Source of the DNA: Dryas octopetala
Taxonomy: Eukaryota > Streptophyta > Magnoliopsida > Rosales > Rosaceae
NCBI GenBank assembly: GCA_963921425.1
Contig: OY992839.1
Location: 1,428,501-1,492,500, forward strand
Reading direction: 5' to 3'
Length of the DNA: 64,000 nucleotides
Below, piece by piece: positions 24,929 through 37,126 of the stretch. Below the pieces are notes generated by a model. It was not told where the DNA came from and searched no databases. It saw nothing but the letters and a program-made list of their open reading frames with translations. Numbering within the stretch: the first letter of the stretch is position 1; every line of letters begins with the position of its first letter. Position numbers and translations under genes: made by a program.

Positions 24929-27900
24929 TCTGCTTTTGCGTCTTCTATGTTCTAATGCTATTTCCAGATGTTTTCATTTAAGCTTGAGAATTTTGTTTCT
25001 TTAGAATATCTGAGAATACAGATTTTGAATTATATTCCTGGATGTATTTTGTTATTTTAAGTCTGAATATTTTCATCGATTGTAATCTCACTAATTTGTT
25101 TAGTGATGTGTTCTAGCTTATATCAGAATTTTGTTTCTTGTTACCTAATTGTGTCCAAGTGTTGTGCCAAAGGAGCATCCGAGGGAAATGACCGTGCCAC
25201 TGTGCCATTTATTTGATAATGCCTTGGTAGATGATTTTGACATCCTGTCAGCCAAACTCATGGTTTTTGTAACATCTGGTTCATGGTGAATCTGGTGATG
25301 TGTAAACTGAGATGCCGTCTCAGACCTTAAAAAAAACTGAGATGCTGTTGTTGAAAATATATAGTTATTTAATGGAAATCGTTGTCCCTGATTGAGTGAT
25401 TGCAGGTTTCAAGTGTGGGCTTGAGCTAGGTGATGGATCATTCTAGCTTTAATCTTGGGCCTAACCGTACATCAGATGGAACCCAGAACATTAAATGGTG
25501 GGCCCAACGTGACATAATAGGGTTTCCATATTCTTGGATTCTTAGCCGAGACAGTCCTACTACCAACACAAGCTGTAAAGGTGTAAAATCCTCTTGCTGG
25601 CCCAAACGAAATGACGAAGCCTCCTTATTGGCCGTATAATTAAGTTCATGGCTTTCGGCTTATACCAATAGGAACCCCTATCCTTGGTCCTTCGACAATT
25701 GCAATCCTTGGTTCAATGGTTTTGATGAAAATACGTTCTTGCAAAAAAACACACACAAATCACGCGAAATGGCAATTTGCATAATTGATTTTCTAATAGG
25801 GATTATGGTACATGGGTTTTGTTTTGTTAATTCCCTGAATGTGGATGATTGTGAATCATTAATTGGTGTCCATCTTCTTATAAGATCTATACCAATAATC
25901 AATAAGATTAAGATACCAAAGTGAATGATCGACTCATTGGATGCTAGAAATAATCGGCAGTAATATCCGATACTAAGCAAGTACTTAATCTGTTGAATGG
26001 AGATTTCATGCATTATGATTGATGCAGCAGCATGCATTATTTTTTAGAATGGAGTACTAGTGGTGAGGGCAACTGTTGAAGACCTTACGACCACATACAT
26101 ATATGATGTAACATGACGAGGAATATATGGATAAGACATATTAGATGTTGCTCCAGTACCACCAGTTACTGTAGCCTGTAGGCTATAATATTAGTAATAG
26201 TAATAATAATATCATGGATTTCCAGTCTGTCGTCCAGTCCTTCTCAGCTTCAACTTTCAAGTTTCAAGTTACTATAAACAATCATTTTGGCCCAGAAACA
26301 TCAAACATGCATACATTGAGATTGAGAGGAAGAAAAGATTAAAATAAAACACAGACAAAAACAAGATTCCCTGATCCCCTCTGTGCTTTGTGGTACGTAC
26401 TCTACTGATTAATTGATACAATTAATTTGTCCGATTAGCTACTTCTGCAAAGACTTTACCAATCAATCAGACCCCCACTCCCACCACTGTCTCTGTGTGC
26501 CACCTCTTTTCTCATATATCATATATATAATTTGTCTCATTGCATTATTTTATTCTCCCTAAATCAGCATCATTTACGGTCCAATATTTATCGCTAATCA
26601 GATTATTCAACCTATCCATCCAACAGCTTACTCCACATTTAGACTACCTACGTCGAGTTCTATATATATTCTTAATCAATTAGCTTCTAATTAAGAAACA
26701 ATGGGCGGATACTATTACCATGTGGTTTAGAAAGCTAAAAGGGACAAGTCGAATTGATTAAAAAACCAGTACAAAAATGAATAAGGGTTGTATAGATAAG
26801 TTAGGAGTAAGAATGAAACAAACAAAAATTGCTAAACAGTGATATTAATGAGGTGATGGGACTGAACTTTGAATTTGGTTGTCTCTACGTGGGAAGCTTC
26901 CATCCATTGCCAAATCCTATATGTTGTAGCTTTTTGTTCATAATTGACATGCTTAGCTTTGCTAAACGAGCATAATGTGGACGATATATACAATAGAATT
27001 AACATTAACGACATGTTTTTCTTGTTCTTTCTTCAACAAAATTAAAATTTTCTGCTTGAATTGTGAAAAGCATGGATTGTTCTGATTCATAAGTTGGAAA
27101 GTAAAACTGCTTCTGAAATATGATTGTATGTTACGAAATAATTTAATAACTCTGAAAAACCATCCATATCAAATTAATTATCAATGCTCCAAACGCCTTG
27201 CCTTTCTCGTGAGTTTCTCACTCTCTGTTTGATTTATTGCAGGTTTTATGCACCTACAACTACATGAACATAGTTTTATTAATCAAACACGTAACATTTT
27301 CGATCATGTAACGAGTCTATTGCATGTCGTCTCTGTCTCTCTAACTACGTATCAAGTCATGTAATCAAAAGTATACATACACGATACGTACACACGGTAA
27401 ATTAATTTGTTTTGAATGAAACAAAAACTTGATTAACCTAATAGCTGGCTAGGTAGTAGGTGAAGGAAACAGCTGGCATGTGATAATTAACCAAAAGTAG
27501 AGGGGTTCAATTAGGGGTAGAACAGTTGAACTCTCATTGTCGATCAATTACTTAGAATGCGTAAACATCTTTAGTTCATGATCAATACCCACTGTCCCAG
27601 TACCACTTTCACATGTTCCTTTTTTTGGGTCGAAAACTTCACATGCATGTCCTAAAAACTTTCACATTATATATTTTGTAGAACATCAATAATAATTGGA
27701 TGTACTATTAGCTTCTACTAGCCCAGCCAACTAGTAATTAATTAGGCTCTGAAAAATTCATTTTCCCAACAAAAAATAAAAAGCCTATGATATTGGTGAA
27801 ATTATTGAAAATTAATTAAGCACACACACATATATATATATATAGCTAAAAACAGGTAGCTGTAAAAGATGGACAAGGACCAAATAGAGAAAAAAGCGAG

Positions 27901-28021
27901 TTAGGGACCGACCTGAGCACTGATCCATTCCGTATATAATTAATACATTTGATTAGTGCTAATTTTGGATCACTAAAATTATGAACAGAATGAGATAGTC
28001 ATGATTATTTATAACGATGAA
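24929..28021. other. Intergenic, AT-rich, no gene recognised
   Basis: RPS18 3' UTR, then about 2.8 kb of AT-rich sequence to the OVATE gene stop. GGGCC/GGCCC motifs near 25450-25610 and a (TA)n tract near 27830 are the only notable patterns. Short open frames (for example 25430-25639) show no family features. Confidence 0.6.
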
Positions 28022-28696
28022 TTAGACGCACCGTGAAATCTCACAGACACCGGCAGTGAACTCCGGGTCTTTGCGGGTACCGTGAGCTGCAGCTGGCGAC
28101 GGCATGAGGCTAACAACGAGATCGGAGAAAGCACCGATGATGAACTTGTGTGTGTTCTTAGGGTTGAGCGCCAGGTAGCACAACAGAAGTTCATGTAAGA
28201 AGTCCCAATTCGATTTCTTCAATTCGGCCTCGTCCTGCGATTGCTCATCACGCGCCTCCACCATCTCCTGCATGGACCGCCGGAAGTCCAGGTACGGGTC
28301 GGGAGAGTAGGTGGGGACCGCTACGCTGTTGGTGAAGACAGAGTGGTCGGGCGGGTCTGATGATGACGTGGCGGTGGCGGTGGCGGTGGAGCGTGATGAC
28401 GAGGTGGTTGTTGTTGATTGGTCGACGATGGAGTTGGAGCGGCCTGGTGAGGTGAAGAAGAAGCGGTTGGAGGCGAAGGCGGTGGCGAAGTCGGCTTCGG
28501 TGGCGGAGTCCAATAAGATGTGGTCGTCGTAGAGGGAGTTGAAGTTTTTTATCAAGTGTGATGTGGATGTGGTGGCGGTGCTGTCGGTGTTTAGTGAACG
28601 GCTACGATTGTCTGGCGTTGGACTCATTGGAGGGGATGGAAGCCGTCTGATCTTTGTGAAGCAGAGGTTCAGATTTCTTCCTAGTGTGCTCGGCAT
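28022..28696 (-). CDS. OVATE family protein (transcriptional repressor)
   Basis: A single exon encodes 224 residues beginning MPSTLGRNLNLCFTKIRRLP. The N-terminal half is Ser/Thr-rich and variable. The OVATE domain covers roughly residues 128-195, with the hallmarks VPTYSPDPYLDFRRSMQEMV, WDFLHELLLCYLALNP and KFIIGAFSDLVVSLM. OVATE family proteins are plant-specific repressors that partner TALE homeodomain and TRM proteins and influence growth, secondary wall and organ shape. The short N-terminus and the SPDPY form resemble the OFP12/OFP16 group more than the DNA-binding-domain OFPs; that placement is from memory. Single-exon structure is typical. Confidence 0.93.
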   Translation of the reverse strand: MPSTLGRNLNLCFTKIRRLPSPPMSPTPDNRSRSLNTDSTATTSTSHLIKNFNSLYDDHILLDSATEADFATAFASNRFFFTSPGRSNSIVDQSTTTTSSSRSTATATATSSSDPPDHSVFTNSVAVPTYSPDPYLDFRRSMQEMVEARDEQSQDEAELKKSNWDFLHELLLCYLALNPKNTHKFIIGAFSDLVVSLMPSPAAAHGTRKDPEFTAGVCEISRCV

Positions 28697-31600
28697 TCTC
28701 GATCACTTACAGAAACACAGTCAGTTAATTTTGGTTTAGAAAGAGTACGTGGGAGATTGGAGTGGACTGTGGAGAAGCTCTCTCAATAGTCAATATATAT
28801 GAGTATGTTAGAGTGTGTGTGTGTGTGTTGTTGTTTATAGTTTGTAGTACTTTGGGTTCAATGGCGACTAGACAGCCGTGAAAGACTGTAAAGTGGACTG
28901 GCTATACCTACAGGGCTATAGATATGAAATGAATTAGCATGGTCCTACTCCTTCAGTCCTTCCTATCCTAAAGCAAGTTCATCACACGCTCTCATCAAGT
29001 GGCTAGGGTTCTTCCATCATATTACTCCAAGTAGGGTGCCCTACTTTTAGTTTAAACTCATGGGAGGATTTCACAACGAAAATCATGGAAGCATTCACAT
29101 GGGGGTATACGGTATTTATTTAACACTATAAAAGTAATATTCATTTACATTATATATATATATATAGCTGGATTGTCTCCACTGAAAATCAAAGAAGAAA
29201 GTGATGGATCGAATGGTTATGATTATCCTATATCACTTTACTGATCTTCCAATTAGGACCTCTCATGTATTGGGTCCCACAGTTCTCCTCCTTTCATTTA
29301 TTTAATTCCATGTACGTATTCGTGAAATTTTATGTGCATTGGAGGTGAAGAGTTTTAAGGAGGGAATTGAAATCGGTGGGTACGTACTCACAAGTCACAA
29401 GCTCGCATGGTCCATTTCCAACACCAACCTCAAAATTGAACAGACCATGCACATGGTGGGGTGCAAATTCTTGATATTGTGACCTCGCAGCCAGATCCAA
29501 CTAATTTTTTGAAGAAAAATTTATTTTTGTGAGTTGGTCTTATATATGTTTATATATCTATTTTTTTCATTATGTGACAAATCAAATAATAATATCTTAA
29601 ATGTATTATTTATAAGACCTTTCATAGAAGTTTTTTTTCGTGTTAACTGGTGCCGGGGTAAGCAATTAAGGAACCTACTATGATGGATCAATTATTTCTC
29701 TTCATGATCCGTAGTCCGTGGCCAGCTAAATTATAAGATAACATGATATAACATACAGAAAAAGTGCTCTCTCTCTCTCTAAAAAGAATATTTACTTTTT
29801 TATTTTATTTTTATGGAGAGGGACATGGCGTTGTGTGTCTGTGTGGCCACTGCCAGAGAACAAACCAGAGTAGAGAAAGATCAACATCACCTGAGTACGT
29901 ACGTCGATGAAGACCCCTTAGATCTTTTCCATGCATATATATTCATACAAATACAATTATAAATATTGTCCTTTCTAATTTGGCCTCGTTTACCAAGCTC
30001 CACTGTTCACCTCATGTTCTTGCTTTTCCAGCTTTAGTAGTTCAGTACTGCTCTCTACTCTGCACCTAGCTAGCCAGTAGGTCATTGTGTACATTATTCG
30101 AATTTAACCACTAGTACAGTGACCTACATTAACTTCCTTAATTAATTATGTTAGTTTATTGCCTATCTTATTCAATTTGACAGGTTACCTATCATTTGTC
30201 AAATTGATTACAACCATTAACTCCCTAGCTTACACTTCTTTTTTTTGTTACAACTAGCTTATAATATTTCTATTCATGTGTCCAACTCCACGTATCTTAG
30301 TTTTTATAAGATGTATATATATGTATTATCTGTCGAATTGGTCATATATGTTGTCAACTTGTCATGGGCTGAGTACTCGATCGAGTTTATTGTTTGGATT
30401 CCAATTTGATTTGATATCATCACCAAATAGGTACTTTCACATCAATAAACATCATATCCCCACTGCAATAAGAATACGTACAGCTGATTAAACATGTAAG
30501 AGGGTGACAGCAAATGTCATCTAATTTAAATTACTAACACTAGAGGCAATTAATTATTATCCCACTGTTTTATATATTAACCGAAGTAGTAACTACAATT
30601 AAGATAATAATTAGTGTCTGTAGTTCTATAATTGTCGAGCCTTCAAAAAAAAAAAATGTGAAACCCACTTAACAGTACTAGATATATAACATTGTTTTCT
30701 AATAGCGCCTAAAGCTAACCCTTTTTCCTTGAAAGGTTAAAATTAAGACTTGTGCTCCTTGTGATCTTTTGAACTTTGAAGTGTGCGTGTTGTAGTCATT
30801 GGGATATTATTTCTTAATCAATGGACTTGCAAGGAAGGCAGAGAAGGTATATAATAAAGCCTATTGGCCACGAGAGCCACTCAATAATTTATATGATAGA
30901 ACAAGACTTCCACTGACCTCTGGCACGTGTTCGTGTGTAGGATATGGAGGGAAGCACAAGAAGATTGCAATTTGCAAAGCCATGCAGTTCAGAGGACATA
31001 AGATCTCAGATGCCTAGCTAGCTGGTATATATATTATTGGTGTTTGCTGGAAGATGTAACCATAAGAAGCCAAGCGATTGAGGCATGCAACATCAAGAGA
31101 AACTTCCCCAAATAAAAAGTACTATCACATCATATAAATACATACTGATTTCAAAAATATATTTGTGTATTATCGGGTTGTCCAAAAATTATTGGGCTCA
31201 TTATAAAAGATTCATATATTATCAGAATCAGTAGTACTGCTATTTGCAGCTACACCCAACAGAATGGACCAATCTTCTGGCACCACTCTATAAATTAAAC
31301 ATATTTATGCATGTAACTCCATTTCATGAAAATTTTCCATATAAAATAATTGATATTAGCTAGGGTTTTGGAATCTAGTACAATTATAATTCGCTTGTAT
31401 GATTTTATTTGTGCAAGCCCAAGCTAGCCTCACTTTCGATCCGTTTTCTCTTCATAATGGTCTGAATTGCCGTCCTCCTTAGCATATTGAATGTTTATAT
31501 AATCCACTGCGTGCATTATTCTTTCTCAAGGATTATAGACTCGGCTATTGGGCCTATTGGGCGGTCTTTTGGTAGTTGCCCAAACTTGAGATCCACTCCG

Positions 31601-31781
31601 ATTTTTCCATATTCAGTCTAGCTCATATATCCACCAAGCCCAATGATAACCCGCGGAGTGCCAAACCAGATCCAAATAGCTACACAGCCACGGATCTTTA
31701 ACATTATGATAATATTATTATTACCAAAAAACACGTCTCTAACATTAACATGTTGATAATTCCACAAAAGAAACATGTTAA
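28697..31781. other. Intergenic, AT-rich, OVATE promoter side
   Basis: This holds the OVATE gene upstream region, including a short (TG)n tract near 28817, and about 2.5 kb of AT-rich sequence with many TATATA stretches. The small frame at 30799-31017 contains a splice-like GTGTAG/GATATGG junction but no recognised domain. From about 31525 the sequence belongs to the SMP duplication unit. Confidence 0.55.
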
Positions 31782-31791
31782 TATAGTTGAT

Positions 31792-32132
31792 GAGTTAATT
31801 ATACTTACACCCCCTGAGGTTTATCGTCTTTTCACATACACCCCCTGAGGTTTCAAAATTATTGCATATAACTCCCTACAAGAGAAAAAAATAAATAAAC
31901 AAAAAAGAAATTATTTGTATTGAGGTTGAACCTTACATCTTGAGTAATCTTATTAGGTCATTTTATCCCTTAGTATGCATTTTTGCATAATTTCTCATCA
32001 TTTTTTGTCTCACTATAGGGGGTTATATGCAACAGTTTTGAAACCTCAGGGGGTGTATGTGTAATTATTAAAACTTCAGGGGATATATATGAAAAGACGA
32101 TAAACCTCAGGGGGTGTAAGTGTAATTAACTC
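31792..32132. mobile_element. Mutator-type MITE, 341 bp, beside SMP copy 1
   Basis: Long inverted ends begin GAGTTAATTA on both sides and include ACACCCCCTGAGGTTTATCG. A perfect 10-base target duplication, TATAGTTGAT, lies at 31782-31791 and 32133-32142. The matching place in SMP copy 2 (about 35775-35785) holds a single TATAGTTGAT with no element. A 9-10 base duplication and long inverted ends fit the Mutator-like class. No transposase is present. Confidence 0.93.
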
Positions 32133-32297
32133 TATAGTTGATACAAAAACACACTTATTCTTCTTATATATGGTGCTACAAACGGAGAAGTAACAAAGTA
32201 AAAACAATGCACACGAAGCTTTCAACGCATATATATTTCACAGGAAATTAAAGCCGAAAGTTAACCATGCATATATACATATCTAGTACTGGCGACT

Positions 32298-33175
32298 TTA
32301 GTCGTTGTTCTGATTAAGCCTAGCGGCCGCCGCCATTGATTCAGCCACTCCACCTGGAGTAGTCCTCATTTGAGGACTATTCCTTATCTCAGCTCCCATT
32401 ATTACCTTGGCATCCTCGCGCGTCACAGGTTTGTCCCATGGCAGCTTCTGACTCGCATCCTCCAAAACATCGCCAAGTATTGTTTTATCAACCTGGCGAG
32501 TGTTCACAGTCGCCGCATGCTGAGCCCTATCGGCCACACCGCCCGGCGATATTTCGTTTTTCCCGGTGGCTCTCATTTCAGCCGCATAGATTGCAGCGGC
32601 GTCGCTTTGGTCAACGGGTTTGTCACCCGCCGACAGATCACTCGCCTCTAGAGCTTCACCAATCGTAATCGCATCGGGATCAAGCACTCCTCCCGGCGGT
32701 TCTATATATTGTGCCACAACCTAAAAATAATAAACAAACATTAATTAGTAAACTGTTATTTCAATTTTGATTACTAATTAATAATGTGACGCGTGACTTA
32801 ACATTTATATGACACGGAAAGAATTGAGATAATAGTTTATGTCTGTAACGCTACCTGTTCACCAACGCGTTCAATGACCAAGCGGTTGCCGTCGAGATTG
32901 GCCTCTAAAATGCTGACTCCTTCATCTTTTGCCACCGTGGCATCAGGGTGGCGAAGGAGATCTGCTCGCTCGTTGTGCGTGGCTGCTGACCGCATGACTG
33001 CAGCCGGGCCACCGCTCTTAGTCTCTCCCAGAACCATGTTTTCAGCGGCCTGCATGGCAGCAGCGTATTGGGGTGCAATAGACTTGGATGCCAAATCGCC
33101 CGAGACGTTGAAAACGTCGCCGTATTTGATGGGTTCCCGATCATCACGAGGTCTTTGTGGCTGTTGCTGGCTCAT
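32298..33175 (-). CDS. Seed maturation protein (SMP-family LEA), copy 1
   Basis: Two exons, 33175-32855 and 32720-32298, separated by a 134-base GT-AG intron in phase 0, encode 247 residues, normal for SMP (LEA D-34) proteins. It starts MSQQQPQRPRDDREPIKYGD. The SMP repeats are visible: AAAMQAAENMVLGET and GGPAAVMRSAATHN in exon 1, then DPDAITIGEALEAS, DQSDAAAIYAAEMRATG, and PVTREDAK with GGVAESMAAAARLNQNND at the end. These hydrophilic, Ala-rich, mostly disordered proteins accumulate in drying seeds and stressed tissue and are thought to stabilise cell contents. The MITE at 31792-32132 lies just past its 3' end. Confidence 0.95.
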
Positions 33176-33332
33176 GTTTTGTGAATTGTGGGTAACTCGT
33201 AATTGATCACAGACTAATTTCAGTAGTTTTGTGTTGTGTTGTGTTTCTTAGGAGTGTCCAGAGCGAATGAAGTGACTAACTTATATGTACTTGTTGGGAT
33301 GTAGAGAGAATGTGACGCCTCGATCAAATCTA

Positions 33333-33340
33333 CACGTGGC
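33333..33340. promoter_or_regulatory. ABRE-like element, SMP copy 1 promoter
   Basis: CACGTGGC lies 158 bases upstream of the ATG of SMP copy 1. It is a G-box/ABRE core bound by ABI5-type bZIP factors. Other ACGT cores follow near 33481 (CCACGTTGG) and 33513 (CCACGTAAT). Conservation in all three copies supports ABA and seed-stage control; function is inferred. Confidence 0.65.
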
Positions 33341-34105
33341 AGATGCAGAAAGAGGGCCTTTTGGACCTTTGTTGACAGGTGCTCCATGACTAGTCTAGCT
33401 CTTGAAAACAAGCACAAATATCTATTCCGACACGTCGACTTGGGTTGGTCATCACTGGTATGACATCAAACTACATAAGCCACGTTGGTTGGCCCAAGAG
33501 CTTGACACAACACCACGTAATTGTGTCGGTCATGAACACCGCTTGCTTTGTTAGCCTATATCTGCCAATTGAAAACTGAAAACTGAAAAAGGTGCATTAA
33601 AACTCAAAATATATGCAATGGAAAAGAGAGAATTTTGTTTTGTTTAAGATGAAAGTGGAGCTGTCTTTCTCCACCCATGCTGCTTTAGAAATGGACCAAA
33701 TGGCCATTTTCAATTGCTTGTCAATTCAAGAAGGATAAGTCATTTCTCAAGGCGTGGCATATATATATGCACGATGTGAAGGGTAAGCAAGCCAAATTTA
33801 GGGCCCACATTCTTTCCCATTTCGAATCTATCCTTAATTGAATGATCAACTTTGGCTCATGTTGAAATAAATGCAAACATAAAATTATACGCCTTAATAT
33901 TTTCTTTAAAGACTAAACTTTTTTTGACCTTTATTCGGATTAGTAAATTGTCTAAAAAAAAAGGATGTTGGCTTTGTAATTGGAAATTTAATCTTTTCTT
34001 CTTGACAACAAAGAGTAAACAACAGAGACTAATTGTTTGTAGATTATCTTTTAATAAATTCTTTGAGCCAAAAAACTGCATCAACAGTAAATGCATTTAT
34101 AAATC

Positions 34106-34660
34106 TTACCTCCGAAATCCACACATTCCTCGATCATTTCTATAAAAAGAAGAAGTGTAGAATAGAAAAAAATATGAGAAATGCAGATTATCAGCCACAT
34201 AACAATAATGTTGAAATTTGGAACAAAATTTCAACAAAGCAAAAACATACTTTCTCTTTTTCTGATAAAATGCTTGACCCCTATTCATCAGATTTGGAGT
34301 GCCTTTGTTCAATGTGGGGATCAAAGCTCCGATTTCAGAATAAAAAAGATTTGGATCACAGCTAGAACTATCAGATTCAAGGTCCAATTGTTCCAATGGG
34401 ATCTGATCAATACTTGTTTGAACTGTATTTAAGCAGCCCAAGCATCTATTTCTAATAGACTTTTGTCTTTTGTTTAGAGTTTGAGAATTTATTTCATAGC
34501 AACTCCTAGAAACAGTATCACAAATATTTTCAGTAACAATTTCTATACCACTTGAAATACCAAAAGCATGACCTTCCTCTATTATCAGAGCTCTTTTGCT
34601 AAGTTTAGGCTTTTTACGCATCACATTCAAAGAACAAAAGCTGAAGCAACAGATTGATAG
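34106..34660 (-). pseudogene. Unrecognised coding-like segment upstream of SMP copy 1
   Basis: On the minus strand an open frame after a pyrimidine tract and CAG near 34664 reads RKKPKLSKRALIIEEGHAFG, then TENICDTVSRSCYEINSQ, RNRCLGCLNTVQTSIDQIP and LDLESDSSSCDPNLFYSEIG. The composition looks protein-like and not like random AT-rich DNA. A decayed copy lies in the second unit at about 38100-38560. I do not recognise the family. It may be an exon of a lost neighbour gene carried along in the duplication. No start or downstream exons are evident. Confidence 0.4.
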
Positions 34661-34814
34661 CTGGAAAAAAAAAATACATACATAAATCAAATTCCAAATA
34701 TTAAACAACACATACACTATAATTGGCGAAATCAAATTCACACCTATAATATCACAATTACAGGAATACAAACTCTCAAATGGCACACTATTTCCAAAGC
34801 AATTGGTAATAGTT

Positions 34815-35230
34815 GTTGGGCAGAGTATTTAAAAAAAATTTATTGAAACGTGTGAGTGTGTTGAGAAGAATTCACTTACATAATTATCTTTGTGTTTATT
34901 ACTCTCTCTTTATTTTCTTTTATTGTCTTATAACTCCTGTAACTCCTTACATACTTATCCTTGTGTTTATTACTCTCTCTTTATTTCCCTTTATTCTCTT
35001 GTAACTCCTGTAACTCCTTTTATTGTCTTGTAACTCCTGTAACTCCCGTAACTCTCTTTATTCTCCTTTATTGTCTTATAAACTCCTGTAACTTTCTCTA
35101 CACTATATATACAATCTAGACAGCAAGTCCTCAATCATATGAGGCATTACAATTCTATTATACTTTCAAATACTCTTGATGTGTGACTCACTTTTGCCGC
35201 GCGAGCAATTGATGGGATAATCGGCTTGGG
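34815..35230 (+). mobile_element. Possible solo LTR fossil (copia-like), broken
   Basis: The stretch starts TGTTGGGC. It contains repeated TTGTAACTCCTGTAACTCC-type blocks and a CTATATATAC box near 35103, and ends in a region with CTCAACA. The architecture resembles a plant copia LTR. No internal protein region, partner LTR or convincing target duplication is seen, so this is tentative. Confidence 0.3.
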
Positions 35231-35325
35231 TTCCTCAACAACCCCAACTTACGCGATGACCAGATTCAAAATCTGGCTACAAAAACATCAGATTGGTGTG
35301 TCTGAAATGGAAGAAAGCAGATTTT

Positions 35326-35479
35326 TCATCTGGTTACAAAAGCATCCCTCTGTCCGAAATGGATGAGAGCAGATAGAGAGAGGAAAGAAAAAGTTAATCA
35401 TTTCATCTGGTTCCAAAAGCATTCCTCTGTCCGATATGGATGAGAGTAGATAGAAAGAGGAAAGAAATAGTTAATCACC
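35326..35479 (+). repeat. 77-bp direct repeat, two copies
   Basis: A block starting TCATCTGGTT and containing CCTCTGTCCGA and GGATGAGAG occurs at 35326 and again at 35403 with a few differences. It lies in the unique stretch between SMP units 1 and 2. Function unknown. Confidence 0.85.
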
Positions 35480-35950
35480 GGGCCCAACGAAGCCCACTAA
35501 CTCACAATGGTCCAGTTAAGGATTATAGACTCGGCTATTGGGCCTATGGGCCTATTGGTAGCTACCCAAACTTCAGACCCACTCTGATTTTTCCATATTC
35601 AGTCTCGCTCGGATATCCACCAAGCCCAATGATAGCCCGCGGAGTGCCAAACCGGAACCAAATAGCTACACAGCCACGGATCTCTAATAATGTGACGAAT
35701 CATATTACCACCAAATTAACACGTCTCGAACATTAACAGGTTGATAATTCCACAAAAGAAACATATTAATATATATAGTTGATACATAAACACAGTTATT
35801 GTGTTTTGACAAGTGTACTCTTCTTCTTATATATGGTGCTACAAACGGAGACGTAACAAAGTTAAAAAGATCCACACGAACCTTTCAACGCATATTTTAC
35901 AGGAAATTAATTAAAGCCGAAAGTGAAGCATGCATCTAGTACTGGTAGCT

Positions 35951-37024
35951 TTAGTCGTTGTTCTGATTAAGCCTAGCAGCCGCCACCATTGATTCATCCA
36001 CTCCACCTGAAGTAGTTCTCATTTGAGGACTATTCCTTATCTCAGCTCCTATTATTGCCTTGGCATCCTCGCGCGTCACAGGTTTGTCCCTTGGCAGCTT
36101 CTGACTCGCATCCTCTAAAACATCGTCGAGTATTGTTTTATCCACCTGGCGCGTGTTCACAGTCGCCGCATGCTGAGCCCTAGCGGCCACACCGCCCGCC
36201 GATATTTCGTTTTTCCCGGTGGCTCTCATTTCAGCCGCATAGACTGCAGCAGCGTCGCTTTGGTCAACGGCTTTGTCACCCGCCGACAGACCACTCGCCT
36301 CTAGAGCTTCACCAATCGTAATCGCATCCGGATCAAGCACTCCTCCCGGACATTCTGCTGCCACCGGCGGTTCCATAAATTGTGCCACAACCTAAAAATA
36401 ATAAAACAAACATAATTAGTAAACTATTATTTCAATTTTTATTACTAACTCGTTGGGAACAAAATACTTTTCTTAAGGATTCTCTCACATAGAAATAGAG
36501 AACGAACTAATTAGAAAGATTGTTATAATATAATTCCCCTCGTTTTTATAGGAATCATGTATAAAGTGAGTTGTTCTGAATACATCCAGACAGAAAAGTT
36601 CACATAGATATTATGGGTCGATTTTTTTTTTTTTTTCATTTATATTTTAACATTTATGTGACATGGCAATAATTAAGATCGATAATAGTTGATGTCTTAA
36701 TACTACCTGATCACCGATTCCTTCAATGACAAAGCGGTTGCCGTCATGATTGGCCTTTAAAATGCCGACTCCATCTTTTGCCACCGTGGCATCGCTGTGG
36801 CCAACAAGACCTGCTTGCTCGTTGTGCGTGGCTGCTGACTGCATGACTGCAGCCGGGCCACCCCTCTGAGTCTCTCCCAGAACCATGTTTTCAGCGGCCT
36901 GCATAGCAGCAGCGTCTCGGGGTGCAATAGGCTTCGATGCCAATTCGCCCGAGACGTTGAAAACGTCGTCGTATTTGATGGGTTCCCGATCAGCACGGGG
37001 TCTATGTGGCTGTTGCTGGCTCAT
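35951..37024 (-). CDS. Seed maturation protein (SMP-family LEA), copy 2
   Basis: Exons 37024-36707 and 36391-35951 encode 252 residues, with the same phase-0 intron position as copy 1. The protein starts MSQQQPHRPRADREPIKYDD and ends GGVDESMVAAARLNQNND. Compared with copy 1 it has a five-residue insertion near the start of exon 2 (PPVAAECPGG against PPGGV) and a one-residue deletion in exon 1 (KDGVGIL against KDEGVSIL). Its intron is about 180 bases longer, with an extra AT-rich segment around 36449-36635. The frame is intact and key SMP segments are kept, so it is probably functional. It shares promoter blocks with copies 1 and 3. Confidence 0.95.
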
Positions 37025-37118
37025 GTTTTGTGAATCGTGGGTAATTCGTAATTGATCAGACGAAATTCAGTAATGTTGTGTTGGTGTTTCTTATATGTAC
37101 TTGTTGGGATCAAATCTA

Positions 37119-37126
37119 CACGTGGC
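37119..37126. promoter_or_regulatory. ABRE-like element, SMP copy 2 promoter
   Basis: CACGTGGC lies about 95 bases upstream of the copy 2 ATG, closer than in copy 1 because of a small promoter deletion. It keeps the same flanking bases (TCTA before, AGATGCAGA after). Confidence 0.65.

Noticed and set aside
30799-31017. 72-codon open frame ending YGGKHKKIAICKAMQFRGHK
   Set aside because: No family recognised and no partner exons; a splice-like site inside suggests at most a fragment. Not strong enough to call.
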